The notes: generated by a model not told the origin, from the sequence alone. A DNA stretch of 64,000 bases from Vibrio sp. CAU 1672 (GCF_029223195.1 NZ_JARHUF010000010.1:1-64000), one strand, 5' to 3'; shown: positions 8,470-18,531, counted from the first letter of the stretch. Translations and numbers: made by a program.

Positions 8470-11400
8470 TTAATGAAAATCCCGCGATTTGCTCTGCAGT
8501 TGTGCCAGGTGACATGTGCAATCGATCAGTTTTCCGGCAATCACATGGGTGACATCCCCTTCGCGTTCTAAAATGCCTTTGACCATTAACACTTTCGCCG
8601 TAAGGTAAGCCTGCTTTTGTTCACGGGCAGTGGCACTCCAGACTACAACGTTGATGTTACCGGTATCATCTTCCAGAGTAAAAAACGTTACTCCAGCCGC
8701 AGTGCCAGGGGACTGTCTGCCAGTGACCACACCCACGACCGTCACCAATGATTTGTGCTCTTTTTCAGCCAGCTGAGTCATGCGGGTAAAACGCGGCAGT
8801 TTGCCTGCTTCTTCCAGCAAGGTAATGGGGTGACGCTGCAGCGAGAGCCCGGTACTGGCGTAATCTTCAATCAAGTTCTCGTACTCGGAAGGCTGAGTTT
8901 GATAACTCGTTACAGGCTCTTGCGTATGACTGAACAAGGGCAAATCTGAGAGTGAATCCATTGCTGCCCAGCGGGCGTTGTAGCGATTACCTGAAAGGAT
9001 ATGAAACGCATTGGCTGACGCTAATAATTCAATATCCCGACGGTTTCGCAGGATCTGCTTCACCTCTTGGATAGAGTGATAACCCGTTCTCGGGCGACGC
9101 TCGACCAATCGACTCGCACTTTCTGCGCTAAAACCTTTCACTAAACAAAATCCTAGCTGAATACCAAGATGATCATTAGGACGTTTGACTAAGTGGTGTT
9201 GGTACGACGAGTGGTTTACGCAGACAGGAAGGATTTCTACTCCGTGTCGACGTGCGTCCTGGACTAACTGTGAGGGGCTGTAAAATCCCATCGGCTGGCT
9301 GTTCAACAGTGCAGTGTAAAATTCTGCGGGGTAATAGTATTTAAGCCACGCCGAGCAATAGGCCAATACCGCGAAAGAGGCCGAATGGCTTTCCGGGAAA
9401 CCGTATTCACCGAAGCCGCAAATCTGGTCGAAGATCCGCTCAGCAAAATCAAGCTCATAACCACGTTCACGCATGCCATTAATTAGTTTCGGCTTGAATT
9501 TGGCCAAATCGCCGTTTTTCTTCCAGGCGGCCATCGCACGACGCAACTGATCCGCTTCGCCTCCGGTGAATCCGGCGGCAACCATAGCCAGTTTGATCAC
9601 CTGCTCCTGGAAGATAGGCACGCCCAGGGTACGTTCCAATACCTGCCGCACTTGTTCCGAGGGGTACTCAATGGTTTCTTCACCGTTACGCCGTTTAAGG
9701 AAAGGGTGTACCATGTCACCCTGGATTGGGCCCGGGCGAACAATCGCGATTTGAATCACCAGATCGTAATAGCAGCGGGGCTGAAGCCGTGGCAGCATGC
9801 TCATCTGGGCACGAGATTCTATCTGGAATACGCCAATGGTGTCTGCCTTCTGGATCATGCGGTACACATGGGGATCGTCCCGGCGTCGGGTGATCTCGGC
9901 AATCGAAAGTGAGCGCTGGTGGTGTTGCTCTACGAGCTGGAAGCATTTGCGAATCGCATTCAGCATGCCCAGTGCGAGCACATCAACTTTCAGTAATTTT
10001 AAGCTTTCTAAGTCGTCTTTATCCCATTGAATAATGGTGCGCTCTTCCATGGCGGCATTTTCCACCGGAACCAGTTCATACAACGGACCGGATGAAATTA
10101 CAAAGCCACCTACGTGTTGAGACAAGTGACGTGGAAAGCCGATAATCTCATTTACCAACTGGATAAACTGCTGTCCTATAAGGGATTCAGGTTGTAAACC
10201 CAGCTCAATGAGCTGGGCTTGCCAGCCTTGGCCGCGATCCCGCCGGTTGACGTTTTTAATGAAAAAATCCAGTTGGGTTTCTTCAATGCCGAGCGCTTTG
10301 CCCACTTCCCGTACCGCGCTTTTAAAGCGGTAGCTGATCACCGTGGCGGCCAGGGCGGCCCGCTCGCGGCCGTATTTTTTGTAAATGTACTGGATCACTT
10401 CTTCGCGCCGCTCATGCTCAAAGTCCACGTCAATATCGGGCGGCTCATCGCGTTCTTTACTGATAAAGCGTTCGAATAGCACTGAAATCTGTCGCGGATC
10501 GACCGCAGTGATCTCCAGGCAGTAGCACACCACCGAGTTTGCGGCGGAGCCGCGCCCTTGATAAAGGATGCCCTGCTGCTTAGCAAACATCACAATGTCG
10601 TGAATGGTTAAGAAATAATACGGATATTCCAGTTCTTCAATTAAACGCAGTTCATTTTCAATGGTTTGATTAATCGCATCAGGCACACCTTCAGGAAAGC
10701 GTGTTTTTTTGCCGCGTTCGACGAGGCCGCGCAGGTAGGCCATCGGGGTGTGGCCGTCAGGTATTAACTCGGTAGGATATTCGTATTTGAGATCCGAGAG
10801 TTGAAATTCACACAAATCAGCGATGTATTTGCTCTCGGCCAGCCATTCTGGTTTATAGATGCGGACAAGTTTATGCAGCGGACGCAGGGCCCGCTCGGCA
10901 TTGGACAGGCGCTCAAAGCCGAGTTTGTCGACACTGCAACCATGTTTCACGGCGGTGAGGACATGTTGCAAAGGAAGGCGCTCGACGGCATGCATAAGCA
11001 CGCCACCGCAAGCCGTAATTGGTCGTTGCAGCTCATGAGCCAGCTTTTCACAGTGCGCTGTGTACGCACCATCATCGCCACCAAGGTGACGCTGAATCGC
11101 GATCCATAATCGACTGGCGTGATGTTGGTTAAGCCATCGCCCCCAGTAATGATCGCTCGCTTGGTGTGCCGGCAACCACAGTACTAAGCAATGGCTGATT
11201 GACATCAGATCCCATTCCGACAGCTGGTAATGGCCTTTTTTACAGCGTCTTCTGGCGTTGGTGATGATGCGGCACAGTTCGGCATACGCTTTGCGGCACG
11301 GGCAAAGCAGTACTACCTGACACTCATTATTGAGCCAAAACATGCTGCCGACGATTTGTTTGATATCCAGCTGGTGTTGCCGGATCGCCGTATGCGCCTT

Positions 11401-11544
11401 GACCACTCCGGCCACAGAACACTCATCAGTGATCGCGATGGCGTGATAACGATAAAACGCTGCTTGCAACACGAGCTCTTCTGCGTGCGAGGCGCCGGTA
11501 AGAAAAGAGAAGTTGGACTGACAAAAAAGTTCTGCGTAACTCAT
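8470..11544 (-). CDS. dnaE2: Error-prone DNA polymerase DnaE2 (ImuC)
   Basis: This 1024-residue C-family polymerase is the catalytic member of the ImuA-ImuB-DnaE2 mutasome, which copies past DNA lesions during the SOS response. It opens with the PHP domain (YAELFCQSNFSFLTGASHAE). Polymerase catalytic aspartates lie in PPDIDVDF (around residue 370) and KVDVLALG (around 520). A helix-hairpin-helix region is followed near residue 930 by an OB fold (VVTGRQSPGTAAGVTFFTLE). At about 1,020 residues it is shorter than replicative DnaE (about 1,160), as expected for DnaE2. It starts six bases after imuB ends with no strong ribosome site of its own, suggesting coupled translation. Confidence 0.96.
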   Translation of the reverse strand: MSYAELFCQSNFSFLTGASHAEELVLQAAFYRYHAIAITDECSVAGVVKAHTAIRQHQLDIKQIVGSMFWLNNECQVVLLCPCRKAYAELCRIITNARRRCKKGHYQLSEWDLMSISHCLVLWLPAHQASDHYWGRWLNQHHASRLWIAIQRHLGGDDGAYTAHCEKLAHELQRPITACGGVLMHAVERLPLQHVLTAVKHGCSVDKLGFERLSNAERALRPLHKLVRIYKPEWLAESKYIADLCEFQLSDLKYEYPTELIPDGHTPMAYLRGLVERGKKTRFPEGVPDAINQTIENELRLIEELEYPYYFLTIHDIVMFAKQQGILYQGRGSAANSVVCYCLEITAVDPRQISVLFERFISKERDEPPDIDVDFEHERREEVIQYIYKKYGRERAALAATVISYRFKSAVREVGKALGIEETQLDFFIKNVNRRDRGQGWQAQLIELGLQPESLIGQQFIQLVNEIIGFPRHLSQHVGGFVISSGPLYELVPVENAAMEERTIIQWDKDDLESLKLLKVDVLALGMLNAIRKCFQLVEQHHQRSLSIAEITRRRDDPHVYRMIQKADTIGVFQIESRAQMSMLPRLQPRCYYDLVIQIAIVRPGPIQGDMVHPFLKRRNGEETIEYPSEQVRQVLERTLGVPIFQEQVIKLAMVAAGFTGGEADQLRRAMAAWKKNGDLAKFKPKLINGMRERGYELDFAERIFDQICGFGEYGFPESHSASFAVLAYCSAWLKYYYPAEFYTALLNSQPMGFYSPSQLVQDARRHGVEILPVCVNHSSYQHHLVKRPNDHLGIQLGFCLVKGFSAESASRLVERRPRTGYHSIQEVKQILRNRRDIELLASANAFHILSGNRYNARWAAMDSLSDLPLFSHTQEPVTSYQTQPSEYENLIEDYASTGLSLQRHPITLLEEAGKLPRFTRMTQLAEKEHKSLVTVVGVVTGRQSPGTAAGVTFFTLEDDTGNINVVVWSATAREQKQAYLTAKVLMVKGILEREGDVTHVIAGKLIDCTCHLAQLQSKSRDFH

Positions 11545-11550
11545 AATGAT

Positions 11551-12954
11551 TTAACAAAAATACCCATGAAGAAACCAATGTTTGTGTTGATCGCGAAACA
11601 CCCATAGCCAGCGACCTTGCCTGGAGTGGGCAATGTAGTAGTCGCGCATGACTTCATCCCCATCCCACCAGCCAGAGACAATCCGTTCCGGCCCGTGGAT
11701 CAGCGACACCTGCTCTTGTAATCGGATAGGGGTGGGCAACTGCATCGCCGGTCGCAGCAGGGAAGGGGGCGAGGAAAGCGGGACATTCGGCTCATCGGCC
11801 GGGCGATATTGACTGGTTTTCTCTGGCCGTGGGTCACAAACGATATCTGGTTTGAGCACTGACGTTTTCCCCAGCCTGGCTTGTAATACTGACAGCAGTT
11901 CTAATCTATTCATTCGGCCTTGTTGACCGGCAAAGAGATCACAAGCGGTACTTAATGGTTCGCCCTGGCGAACCACTTGCAAGGTCAAACCAATGACCGG
12001 CCCTTTGAGAGTCAGTGATTCTAAGTTCAAACTGGCTAATTGCAGCCATCGCTGGCATAGATAATCACCTTGCGCAGAAGTGAGCTGAATATGCTGTTCT
12101 TGCTTGTCTCGCTGGTGGAGCGTTAGCTGTAACTCGAAAGCGACTTTGCCTCTCAGTCTGAGAAAGGTTTCAAGCTGGCGTAGTAACTTCGTTAAGGGCT
12201 CTTCCAGCCACTGCACGTTTTCGATCTCGAATAACAGTTCTAAATACACCCGGAACGCTTCAGTCGGATGATAAAAATCGACCGGATGCTTGAACTGACC
12301 AGTCAGGCGCCCGACATAGTTGACCAAATCAATGTCGAAGCGGCGGGCAATGTCTTGTAAAGGCAACTCAAGCAGCCCTTGTAACGTCGTTACCCCCACC
12401 CGCTGTAATTTATCGACGGTACTGTTGGACAGGTCGGTCAGCGTCAGGGGCAGGGGGCGGAGCGACTGCTGAATGAATTCTTTGTCTTCACTCAGTTGGT
12501 TACTGCCGGCAAGCGCCATCAGCTTTGCGGCAAAAGGAGAGCCGCCACAGCCAAATTGAAAACTCAGCTTTAAAGATGCCAGGTGAGTACTGATTTTGCG
12601 CCAGTAGTTTTGTAGCCCATCGTACAGGTTGAGCATTGGTGTCGCTTGTAGTAAAAGGCCTTGTTTTGGCATCAGCACGACATCAGAAGTGATCAGGTAC
12701 AGCCACTGGGCAGTTTCTTGTAATTTGTGTAATTCTGTTTGCGGATGGTAAGGGTGTACCTGTAAGTCACGGCACAAGGAGGCCGCGCTACCCAGCCCCA
12801 TATTGAGCTTAATACCGTGCCGCTCTGCGATGTCGTTACATTGAATAATCCGGCAGCGCTGGCTTTCTACTATCACCACGGGTTGGGTTTGGTTGTCACC
12901 AAACAGGGCATCCAGCTGCAGGCGGGGGAAATGCAAATAAATCCACAAAGCCAT
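11551..12954 (-). CDS. imuB: ImuB, catalytically inactive Y-family polymerase
   Basis: The 467-residue protein has the Y-family fold, but its first motif reads LWIYLHFPRLQLDALF, lacking the metal-binding aspartate of active Pol IV/V (typically HVDMDCFF). That loss defines ImuB, the hub that binds the sliding clamp, ImuA and DnaE2. The fingers/palm region includes FGCGGSPFAAKLMA, followed by an HhH segment (LQRVGVTTLQGLLELP) and a C-terminal region typical of the family. It lies between imuA (four bases upstream) and dnaE2 (six bases downstream), a compact three-gene operon under one LexA box. Confidence 0.93.
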   Translation of the reverse strand: MALWIYLHFPRLQLDALFGDNQTQPVVIVESQRCRIIQCNDIAERHGIKLNMGLGSAASLCRDLQVHPYHPQTELHKLQETAQWLYLITSDVVLMPKQGLLLQATPMLNLYDGLQNYWRKISTHLASLKLSFQFGCGGSPFAAKLMALAGSNQLSEDKEFIQQSLRPLPLTLTDLSNSTVDKLQRVGVTTLQGLLELPLQDIARRFDIDLVNYVGRLTGQFKHPVDFYHPTEAFRVYLELLFEIENVQWLEEPLTKLLRQLETFLRLRGKVAFELQLTLHQRDKQEQHIQLTSAQGDYLCQRWLQLASLNLESLTLKGPVIGLTLQVVRQGEPLSTACDLFAGQQGRMNRLELLSVLQARLGKTSVLKPDIVCDPRPEKTSQYRPADEPNVPLSSPPSLLRPAMQLPTPIRLQEQVSLIHGPERIVSGWWDGDEVMRDYYIAHSRQGRWLWVFRDQHKHWFLHGYFC

Positions 12955-12958
12955 GCTG

Positions 12959-13651
12959 CTAACCCTGCCTGGCTATCGGGAAGTGCAGCACAGTCGAAGT
13001 AGGATGAGGCATGCTTGATACCACCAGTTGTGGGTAGTGGTGGTGGAAGTTAATCTCGACCTTGCCTTTGTTCCAGCCGCCTTTGCGCTTTAAGACTTCT
13101 ACACTGATGCCTTGTTGGTGGCCTTGCAGCTTTAAACTGAGTGAAACTGGTAAAGGCAAGCGGTTGACTTGGGGGGACTTAAGTATAAACAGCGGGCAGG
13201 ATCCTTGCTCACTGGCTACTTGCAGGCGTTTCACCTGGTGGATTTCGAGTTCGTCTTGCCACAGTAAGACATTACTACACACGCCACTTTTCAGGCACTG
13301 CTCTGCCGCCCAAAGCGTGTCACGCTGATGGTCTGGCGTGATGACCCAAACTTGGTTGAGATCCAGGCCGATACTGTGCAGAAACAGGGAGTTGATCAAA
13401 GCGGGTGGCTGGATGAATGCCGTGACCCCCGTGGACAGCGACGTTTTTAAATAAGGCCCCAATAGGCGCAGTTCGCCAATGCTGCCGATGGATTCCATTT
13501 CCACTACACCATGAGGTGGAAAACCTCCACCAAGCAGGGTATCCAGCTCAGGAAACCCTGAGCTGTTAAGCGACTGGTGCGGGTCAGCCTTGGTTAAATT
13601 GGCTTGCCAAACAAGCTGTTGGCTTTTTAAGTGCTGGATAATATCTTGCAT
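12959..13651 (-). CDS. imuA: ImuA (RecA/SulA-like mutasome component)
   Basis: The 230-residue product (MQDIIQHLKSQQLVWQANL) has a degenerate RecA-like core: a Walker-A-position loop in LDTLLGGGFPPHGVVEMES and a later VWVITPDHQRDTLWAAEQCL. ImuA is needed with ImuB and DnaE2 for damage-induced mutagenesis. I chose the start at 13651 because an AGG within CAGGTATTTATTATG is well placed and the longer frame to 13702 would begin upstream of the LexA operator. The LexA box (13661-13676) lies ten bases before the start codon, so repression covers the translation start region as well as the promoter. Confidence 0.9.
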   Translation of the reverse strand: MQDIIQHLKSQQLVWQANLTKADPHQSLNSSGFPELDTLLGGGFPPHGVVEMESIGSIGELRLLGPYLKTSLSTGVTAFIQPPALINSLFLHSIGLDLNQVWVITPDHQRDTLWAAEQCLKSGVCSNVLLWQDELEIHQVKRLQVASEQGSCPLFILKSPQVNRLPLPVSLSLKLQGHQQGISVEVLKRKGGWNKGKVEINFHHHYPQLVVSSMPHPTSTVLHFPIARQG

Positions 13652-13660
13652 AATAAATAC

Positions 13661-13676
13661 CTGTATATTTATACAG
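13661..13676. promoter_or_regulatory. LexA (SOS) box of imuA-imuB-dnaE2
   Basis: CTGTATATTTATACAG has the exact CTGT-N8-ACAG form of the gammaproteobacterial LexA operator with an AT-rich symmetric centre. It lies just upstream of imuA, and its CAGG edge also supplies the ribosome site. This places the whole cassette under SOS control. Confidence 0.93.
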
Positions 13677-13725
13677 TATATTTCTGTTATGGAAAGTCGC
13701 AAGATGTTTGTCGGAAGAAAAATGA

Positions 13726-13751
13726 AAAAAGGCAGCGTTTGCTGCCTTTTT
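13726..13751 (-). terminator. Terminator of yciK
   Basis: AAAAAGGCAGC (13726-13736), loop GTTT, GCTGCCTTTTT (13741-13751). On the minus strand the hairpin is followed by a T run, 18 bases past the yciK stop. Confidence 0.85.
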
Positions 13752-13769
13752 AATCGGTCATGCTATGCG

Positions 13770-14513
13770 TTATCGTTTCGGCTGTGCGTCAATACACTGA
13801 CCGTTTACATCGGTTACCGCCGGATCCATCAGGTGCAGGTAGAGTGGCATCAGGTCCAGTGGTGTTTTTAGCGTACTGGCATCTTCGCCCGGGTAGGCTT
13901 TCTCGCGCATACGAGTGCGGGTGGCGCCCGGGTTGATGGCGTTCACCCGTACTGGCGTATCACTCAGCTCATCGGCAAGAACCTGCATCATACCTTCAAC
14001 GGCAAATTTGGAAATTGCGTATGGGCCCCAGAAGGCCCGGCCCGAATGGCCGACGGTGGAAGATGTGAAAATTATCCGCCCGGCGTCAGACTTACGCAGG
14101 ATTGGCAGCAGGGCCTGGGTCATCAGAACTTCGGCTTTGACGTTGATTTGCATAAGATCGTCGAAGTCTTCCTCATTGATCTGTTCAAACGGGCAAAGCG
14201 CACTGAGAACGCCGGCGTTGTGCAGCAGGCCATCTAATCGGCCAAATTGCCCTTCAATGGTCTCAGCCATATCGATGTAATTCTGCTTTGTCGCCCCTTT
14301 GAGATCGAGTGGGATGATAGCAGCCTGCGGGTAACCGGCGGCTTCAATTTCATCATAAATTGATTCGAGATTTTGGACGTTTCTGCCGAGCAAGATCACG
14401 GTTGCGCCGTGCTTCGCATAAGAGAGGGCTGCCTGGCGGCCGATTCCGGCACCTGCGCCGGTAACCAGAATGACTTTACCTTTTAGGGCGTCTGTTGCAA
14501 CGGAGTAGTTCAC
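13770..14513 (-). CDS. yciK: YciK-family short-chain dehydrogenase/reductase
   Basis: This 247-residue enzyme has the SDR nucleotide-binding motif TGAGAGIGRQAA near residue 20, the NAG motif in LLHNAGVLSA, the catalytic Ser in FTSSTVGHSG and Tyr-x3-Lys in GPYAISKFAVEG. It follows E. coli YciK throughout and stands divergent to sohB, as yciK does in enterics. The family binds NAD(P)(H); the physiological substrate is unknown. The 272-base space to sohB has no additional gene that I can support. Confidence 0.93.
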   Translation of the reverse strand: MNYSVATDALKGKVILVTGAGAGIGRQAALSYAKHGATVILLGRNVQNLESIYDEIEAAGYPQAAIIPLDLKGATKQNYIDMAETIEGQFGRLDGLLHNAGVLSALCPFEQINEEDFDDLMQINVKAEVLMTQALLPILRKSDAGRIIFTSSTVGHSGRAFWGPYAISKFAVEGMMQVLADELSDTPVRVNAINPGATRTRMREKAYPGEDASTLKTPLDLMPLYLHLMDPAVTDVNGQCIDAQPKR

Positions 14514-14785
14514 GGTGCTTCATCCTTATTATTGTAGGTGGTTCCAAGTAGTTGGCGTCAAAATTCACGCATTCCTTAACGGAAAATCTTGGTAATCGTG
14601 ACAAGACGGTTACAATACACCAATTCATATGTTATACCAATTCCAGAGCTTGCACCGGGCATGTAATTCTTACCGCTATAACTGGTTTGGTTTTCTCCCG
14701 CCGGGATAACCCAATTCTTTTGCCTTCTGGCCGGGATTATATGATTTAGGTGTGCATCACTGGTATGAGATTAGAGGATTTCTGA

Positions 14786-15847
14786 TTGGAATTTTTATTA
14801 GATTACGGCCTGTTCCTGGCCAAAATAGTCACTGTTGTGGCCGCAGTAATTGTACTGTTGGTGATCGCAAAATCTGCGGGTGGAAAATCGGGAGCGGCAA
14901 AGGGGGAGTTGGAAATCACCAACTTGTCAGAGCAACATAAGCAGGTGGTGGAAGAGCTGGAGCATCACCTGCATGATGACGCGTTTATCAAAGCACGTAA
15001 CAAAGCGGTGAAAAAAGCAGAAAAAGAGAAAACCAAAAACCGCGAGAAAGAGATCAAACAAGCGAGCAAAGAGGGTGAGCTAGACAACAAGCGCGAGCCG
15101 CATCTATTCGTGCTGGACTTCAAGGGCAGCATTGATGCCAAGGAAGTGGGTTCGCTGCGAGAAGAGATCACCGCTGTATTGGCAGTCGCACGCGAAGGTG
15201 ATGAGGTGCTGTTGCGTCTGGAATCTGGGGGCGGCATGGTGCATGGCTATGGCCTGGCGGCTTCACAATTGGATCGCGTTAAAGCTGCCGGTTTGCCATT
15301 GACGATTGCGGTGGATAAAGTCGCAGCCAGCGGTGGTTACATGATGGCTTGTGTCGCGGATAAAATTGTCTCGGCGCCGTTTGCGATCCTGGGCTCGATC
15401 GGGGTGATTGCACAACTGCCAAACTTTAATAAATTACTGAGAAAGCATGACATCGAATTCGAACAACTGACGGCTGGTGAGTACAAACGTACTTTAACCA
15501 TGTTTGGTGAGAATACCGAAAAAGCGCGTGATAAGTTCAAACAAGAGCTGGAGGAAACCCATGTGCTGTTTAAAGACTTTATCCGTGAACGTCGGCCGGA
15601 ACTCGAATTAGATAAAGTCGCCACTGGTGAACACTGGTTTGGCACCCAGGCTAAAGAACTGGGTTTGGTGGATGAGATCAGTACCTCGGATGATCTGGTT
15701 GTGGCGGCCTGCAAAGATAAAACGGTGCTGGCCATGCATTATGTGCAGAAGAAAAAACTGGCAGATAAACTGGCAGGCGTGGCGGCTAAGGTCGCGGACG
15801 GTGTTCTGCTCAAGCTTGTTGAGCGAGGCCAGAAGCCGATTGTGTAA
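14786..15847 (+). CDS. sohB: SohB, inner-membrane S49 serine peptidase
   Basis: The 353-residue protein has an N-terminal membrane anchor (residues 5-30), a charged Lys/Glu-rich linker (residues 65-105), and an S49 (SppA-like) protease core with LRLESGGGMVHGYGL and the nucleophile region KVAASGGYMMACVAD. The family degrades membrane-associated peptides and signal-peptide remnants. High-copy sohB suppresses loss of DegP in E. coli. It starts with a TTG preceded by AGAGGAT seven bases away; no ATG in frame is better placed. A terminator hairpin follows directly. Confidence 0.95.
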   Translation: MEFLLDYGLFLAKIVTVVAAVIVLLVIAKSAGGKSGAAKGELEITNLSEQHKQVVEELEHHLHDDAFIKARNKAVKKAEKEKTKNREKEIKQASKEGELDNKREPHLFVLDFKGSIDAKEVGSLREEITAVLAVAREGDEVLLRLESGGGMVHGYGLAASQLDRVKAAGLPLTIAVDKVAASGGYMMACVADKIVSAPFAILGSIGVIAQLPNFNKLLRKHDIEFEQLTAGEYKRTLTMFGENTEKARDKFKQELEETHVLFKDFIRERRPELELDKVATGEHWFGTQAKELGLVDEISTSDDLVVAACKDKTVLAMHYVQKKKLADKLAGVAAKVADGVLLKLVERGQKPIV

Positions 15848-15873
15848 CCCGGTGGGCAATCAATCACCTTCAG

Positions 15874-15905
15874 GCAGCGAATGCAAAAGCGTTCGCTGCT
15901 TTTTT
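15874..15905 (+). terminator. Terminator of sohB
   Basis: GCAGCGAA (15874-15881) pairs with TTCGCTGC (15892-15899), with further pairing inside the loop, and is followed by TTTTTT. Confidence 0.88.
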
Positions 15906-15994
15906 ATGTCAGTAGGCTAATTGTGGCGGCCTGCTGGCAAGTAGGTGTAATGCTTTACACGACATTTTTCCTCGCCCCTCAAGGAGTTTATCCG

Positions 15995-16000
15995 TATAAT
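15995..16000 (+). promoter_or_regulatory. Probable -10 box for cmk
   Basis: A perfect TATAAT lies 56 bases before the cmk start, followed by ACGCGCCTCG. A good -35 at the usual 17-base spacing is not visible, so the promoter may depend on an activator or UP-like sequence. Confidence 0.5.
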
Positions 16001-16055
16001 ACGCGCCTCGAAAACCGAGCAAATTGCTAAAAAGAAACTATAGGTGGAGAAGAAC

Positions 16056-16736
16056 ATGTCCTCTCAGACTCCGGTAATTACCGTAGATGGACCGAGTGGT
16101 GCGGGTAAAGGCACTTTGTGTATGCTGCTGGCTAAGAAGCTAGGCTTTCAACTCTTAGATTCAGGCGCTATTTATCGTGTGCTGGCACTGGCGGCGATCC
16201 ACCATGGCGTGGATACTGAGTCTGAAGATGCGCTTGTCCCACTGGCGACTCACCTGGATGTTCAATTTGTTGCGGAAGGTGACCTGGTTAAAGTGATTTT
16301 GGAAGGCGAAGACGTATCGGGCGAGCTGCGCAAAGAAGAGACCGGTATGGCGGCATCCAAAGTGGCTGCGCTGCCACGTGTCCGTGAAGCATTATTGCGT
16401 CGTCAACGTGCGTTTGAAACGGCGCCTGGCCTGGTGGCGGACGGTCGCGATATGGGCACCGTAGTCTTTCCAACAGCACCAGTGAAAATTTTCCTTGATG
16501 CAAGTGCCGAAGAGCGTGCAAATCGACGCCTTAAACAGTTGCAAGAGAAAGGGTTAGATGTTAAATTTGCTGACCTTTTAAGCGAGATCCAAGAGCGTGA
16601 CGACCGAGATCGTAACCGCCCAGTGGCGCCATTACGCCCTGCTGAGGATGCGCTTGTGCTAGATTCTACGTCGATGGGTATCGACGAAGTGGTAGAAAAG
16701 GCACTACAATATATCGAATCGAAGCTGGTTGGGTAA
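16056..16736 (+). CDS. cmk: Cytidylate kinase
   Basis: This 226-residue enzyme phosphorylates CMP and dCMP to the diphosphates using ATP. It has the P-loop [11 protein letters not shown] at residues 12-22, the CMP-binding [15 protein letters not shown], and [12 protein letters not shown]. Length and order match E. coli Cmk (227 aa). I start it at the ATG at 16056 because AGGTGGAG lies seven bases upstream; an in-frame GTG at 16044 overlaps that box. As in most gammaproteobacteria it is followed directly by rpsA and may be co-transcribed with it. Confidence 0.96.
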   Translation: MSSQTPVITVDGPSGAGKGTLCMLLAKKLGFQLLDSGAIYRVLALAAIHHGVDTESEDALVPLATHLDVQFVAEGDLVKVILEGEDVSGELRKEETGMAASKVAALPRVREALLRRQRAFETAPGLVADGRDMGTVVFPTAPVKIFLDASAEERANRRLKQLQEKGLDVKFADLLSEIQERDDRDRNRPVAPLRPAEDALVLDSTSMGIDEVVEKALQYIESKLVG

Positions 16737-16741
16737 TTTAC

Positions 16742-16845
16742 CCGGTCAGGCTAAGAACGTTGGTCGCAAGGATGATGACCGGCGAAGCTAATAACCCCAT
16801 GTGGTAGGACACCCGTGGACGTTTAATTTATTGAAGATTAAATAA
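16742..16845 (+). promoter_or_regulatory. rpsA leader with S1 autoregulation-type hairpins
   Basis: The rpsA leader can form three stems: CCGGTCA/TGACCGG (16742-16748 with 16776-16782) whose interior holds AAGGAT; CCATG/CGTGG (16797-16801 with 16814-16818) capping a GGT/ACC stem with GGA in the loop; and TTTAAT/ATTAAA (16822-16827 with 16837-16842) with GAAG in the loop just before the ATG. There is no normal Shine-Dalgarno. This is the arrangement known for E. coli rpsA, where S1 represses its own translation. Confidence 0.7.
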
Positions 16846-18516
16846 ATGACTGAATCTTTTGCTCAACTCTTTGAAGAGTTTCTAAACGAGACTGAATTCC
16901 AACAAGGTACTATCGTTAAAGGTACTGTAGTAGCTATCGAGAACGGTTTCGTTCTTGTTGACGCTGGTCTTAAGTCTGAGTCTGCAATCCCTGCTGAACA
17001 GTTCAAGAACGCTGCTGGCGAACTTGAAGTTGAAGTTGGTTCTGAAGTAGACGTAGCGCTAGACGCTGTTGAAGACGGTTTCGGTGAGACTCAACTTTCT
17101 CGTGAGAAAGCTAAGCGCCACGAAGCTTGGATCGTTCTTGAGAAAGCTTACGAAGAAGCTGAAACTGTTGTTGGTATCATCAACGGTAAAGTTAAAGGCG
17201 GTTTCACTGTTGAACTAAACGGTATCCGTGCTTTCCTTCCAGGCTCTCTAGTAGACGTACGTCCAATCCGTGACACTGCTCACCTAGAAAACAAAGAGCT
17301 AGAGTTCAAAGTTATCAAACTTGACCAAAAACGTAACAACGTAGTTGTTTCACGTCGTGCAGTTATCGAATCTGAGAACAGCGTTGAGCGTGACGAGCTT
17401 CTAGAAACTCTACAAGAAGGTTCTGAAGTTAAAGGTATCGTTAAGAACCTTACTGACTACGGTGCGTTCGTTGACCTAGGTGGCGTTGACGGTCTTCTAC
17501 ATATCACTGATATGGCTTGGAAGCGCGTTAAGCACCCATCTGAAATCGTTAACGTTGGTGACGAGATCCAAGTTAAAGTTCTTAAGTTCGACCGTGAGCG
17601 TACTCGCGTATCACTAGGTCTTAAGCAACTAGGCGAAGATCCATGGGTAGCAATCGCTAAGCGTTACCCAGAAGGTCACAAACTAACTGGTCGCGTAACT
17701 AACCTAACTGACTACGGCTGCTTCGTTGAAATCGAAGAAGGCGTTGAAGGTCTAGTTCACGTTTCAGAAATGGATTGGACTAACAAGAACATCCACCCAT
17801 CTAAAGTTGTTAATGTTGGCGACGAAGTTGAGGTTATGGTTCTTGAAATCGACGAAGAACGTCGTCGTATCTCTCTAGGTCTGAAACAGTGTAAAGCTAA
17901 CCCATGGCAGTCATTCGCTGAAGCACAAGCTAAAGGCGACAAAGTTACTGGTAAGATCAAGTCTATCACTGACTTCGGTATCTTCATCGGTCTAGAAGGC
18001 GGCATCGACGGTCTGGTTCACCTATCTGACATTTCTTGGAATGTTGCTGGCGAAGAAGCGGTACGTGAGTACAAGAAAGGTGACGAGATCTCTGCAGTTG
18101 TTCTAGCAGTAGACGCTGAGCGTGAGCGCATCTCTCTAGGCATCAAGCAAATGGAAAACGACCCATTCAATGCTTACGTTGCTGACAACAAGAAAGGTGC
18201 TCTAGTTAACGCTACTGTAACTGCAGTTGACGCTAAAGGCGCTACAGTTGAAATCGCAGAAGGCGTTGAAGGTTACATCCGTGCTTCTGAAGTATCTCGC
18301 GATCGCGTAGAAGATGCTTCTCTAATCCTGAGCGCTGGTGATGTTGTTGAAGCGAAGTTCACAGGTGTTGACCGTAAGAACCGCGTAATCAACCTATCTA
18401 TCAAAGCTAAAGACGAAGCTGAAGAGCAAGAAGCAATGGCATCTATCAACAAGCAAGATGACAATGCATTCGGCAACGCAATGGCTGACGCTTTCAAAGC
18501 TGCTAAAGGCGAATAA
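16846..18516 (+). CDS. rpsA: 30S ribosomal protein S1
   Basis: The 556-residue protein contains six S1 (OB-fold) repeats; the signature recurs as [40 protein letters not shown] and [20 protein letters not shown]. It binds mRNA at the 30S platform and is needed to start most messages. Codon use is sharply biased (GTT, GCT, CTA/CTT, CGT, AAC), unlike its neighbours, as expected for a very highly expressed gene. Its start lacks a Shine-Dalgarno but sits in an autoregulatory leader. A strong terminator follows. Confidence 0.98.
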   Translation: MTESFAQLFEEFLNETEFQQGTIVKGTVVAIENGFVLVDAGLKSESAIPAEQFKNAAGELEVEVGSEVDVALDAVEDGFGETQLSREKAKRHEAWIVLEKAYEEAETVVGIINGKVKGGFTVELNGIRAFLPGSLVDVRPIRDTAHLENKELEFKVIKLDQKRNNVVVSRRAVIESENSVERDELLETLQEGSEVKGIVKNLTDYGAFVDLGGVDGLLHITDMAWKRVKHPSEIVNVGDEIQVKVLKFDRERTRVSLGLKQLGEDPWVAIAKRYPEGHKLTGRVTNLTDYGCFVEIEEGVEGLVHVSEMDWTNKNIHPSKVVNVGDEVEVMVLEIDEERRRISLGLKQCKANPWQSFAEAQAKGDKVTGKIKSITDFGIFIGLEGGIDGLVHLSDISWNVAGEEAVREYKKGDEISAVVLAVDAERERISLGIKQMENDPFNAYVADNKKGALVNATVTAVDAKGATVEIAEGVEGYIRASEVSRDRVEDASLILSAGDVVEAKFTGVDRKNRVINLSIKAKDEAEEQEAMASINKQDDNAFGNAMADAFKAAKGE

Positions 18517-18531
18517 TTTACTCGCTTAAGC

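Noticed and set aside
13652..13702. Longer imuA from 13702
   Set aside because: The added 17 residues cover the LexA operator and promoter region, which should not be coding.
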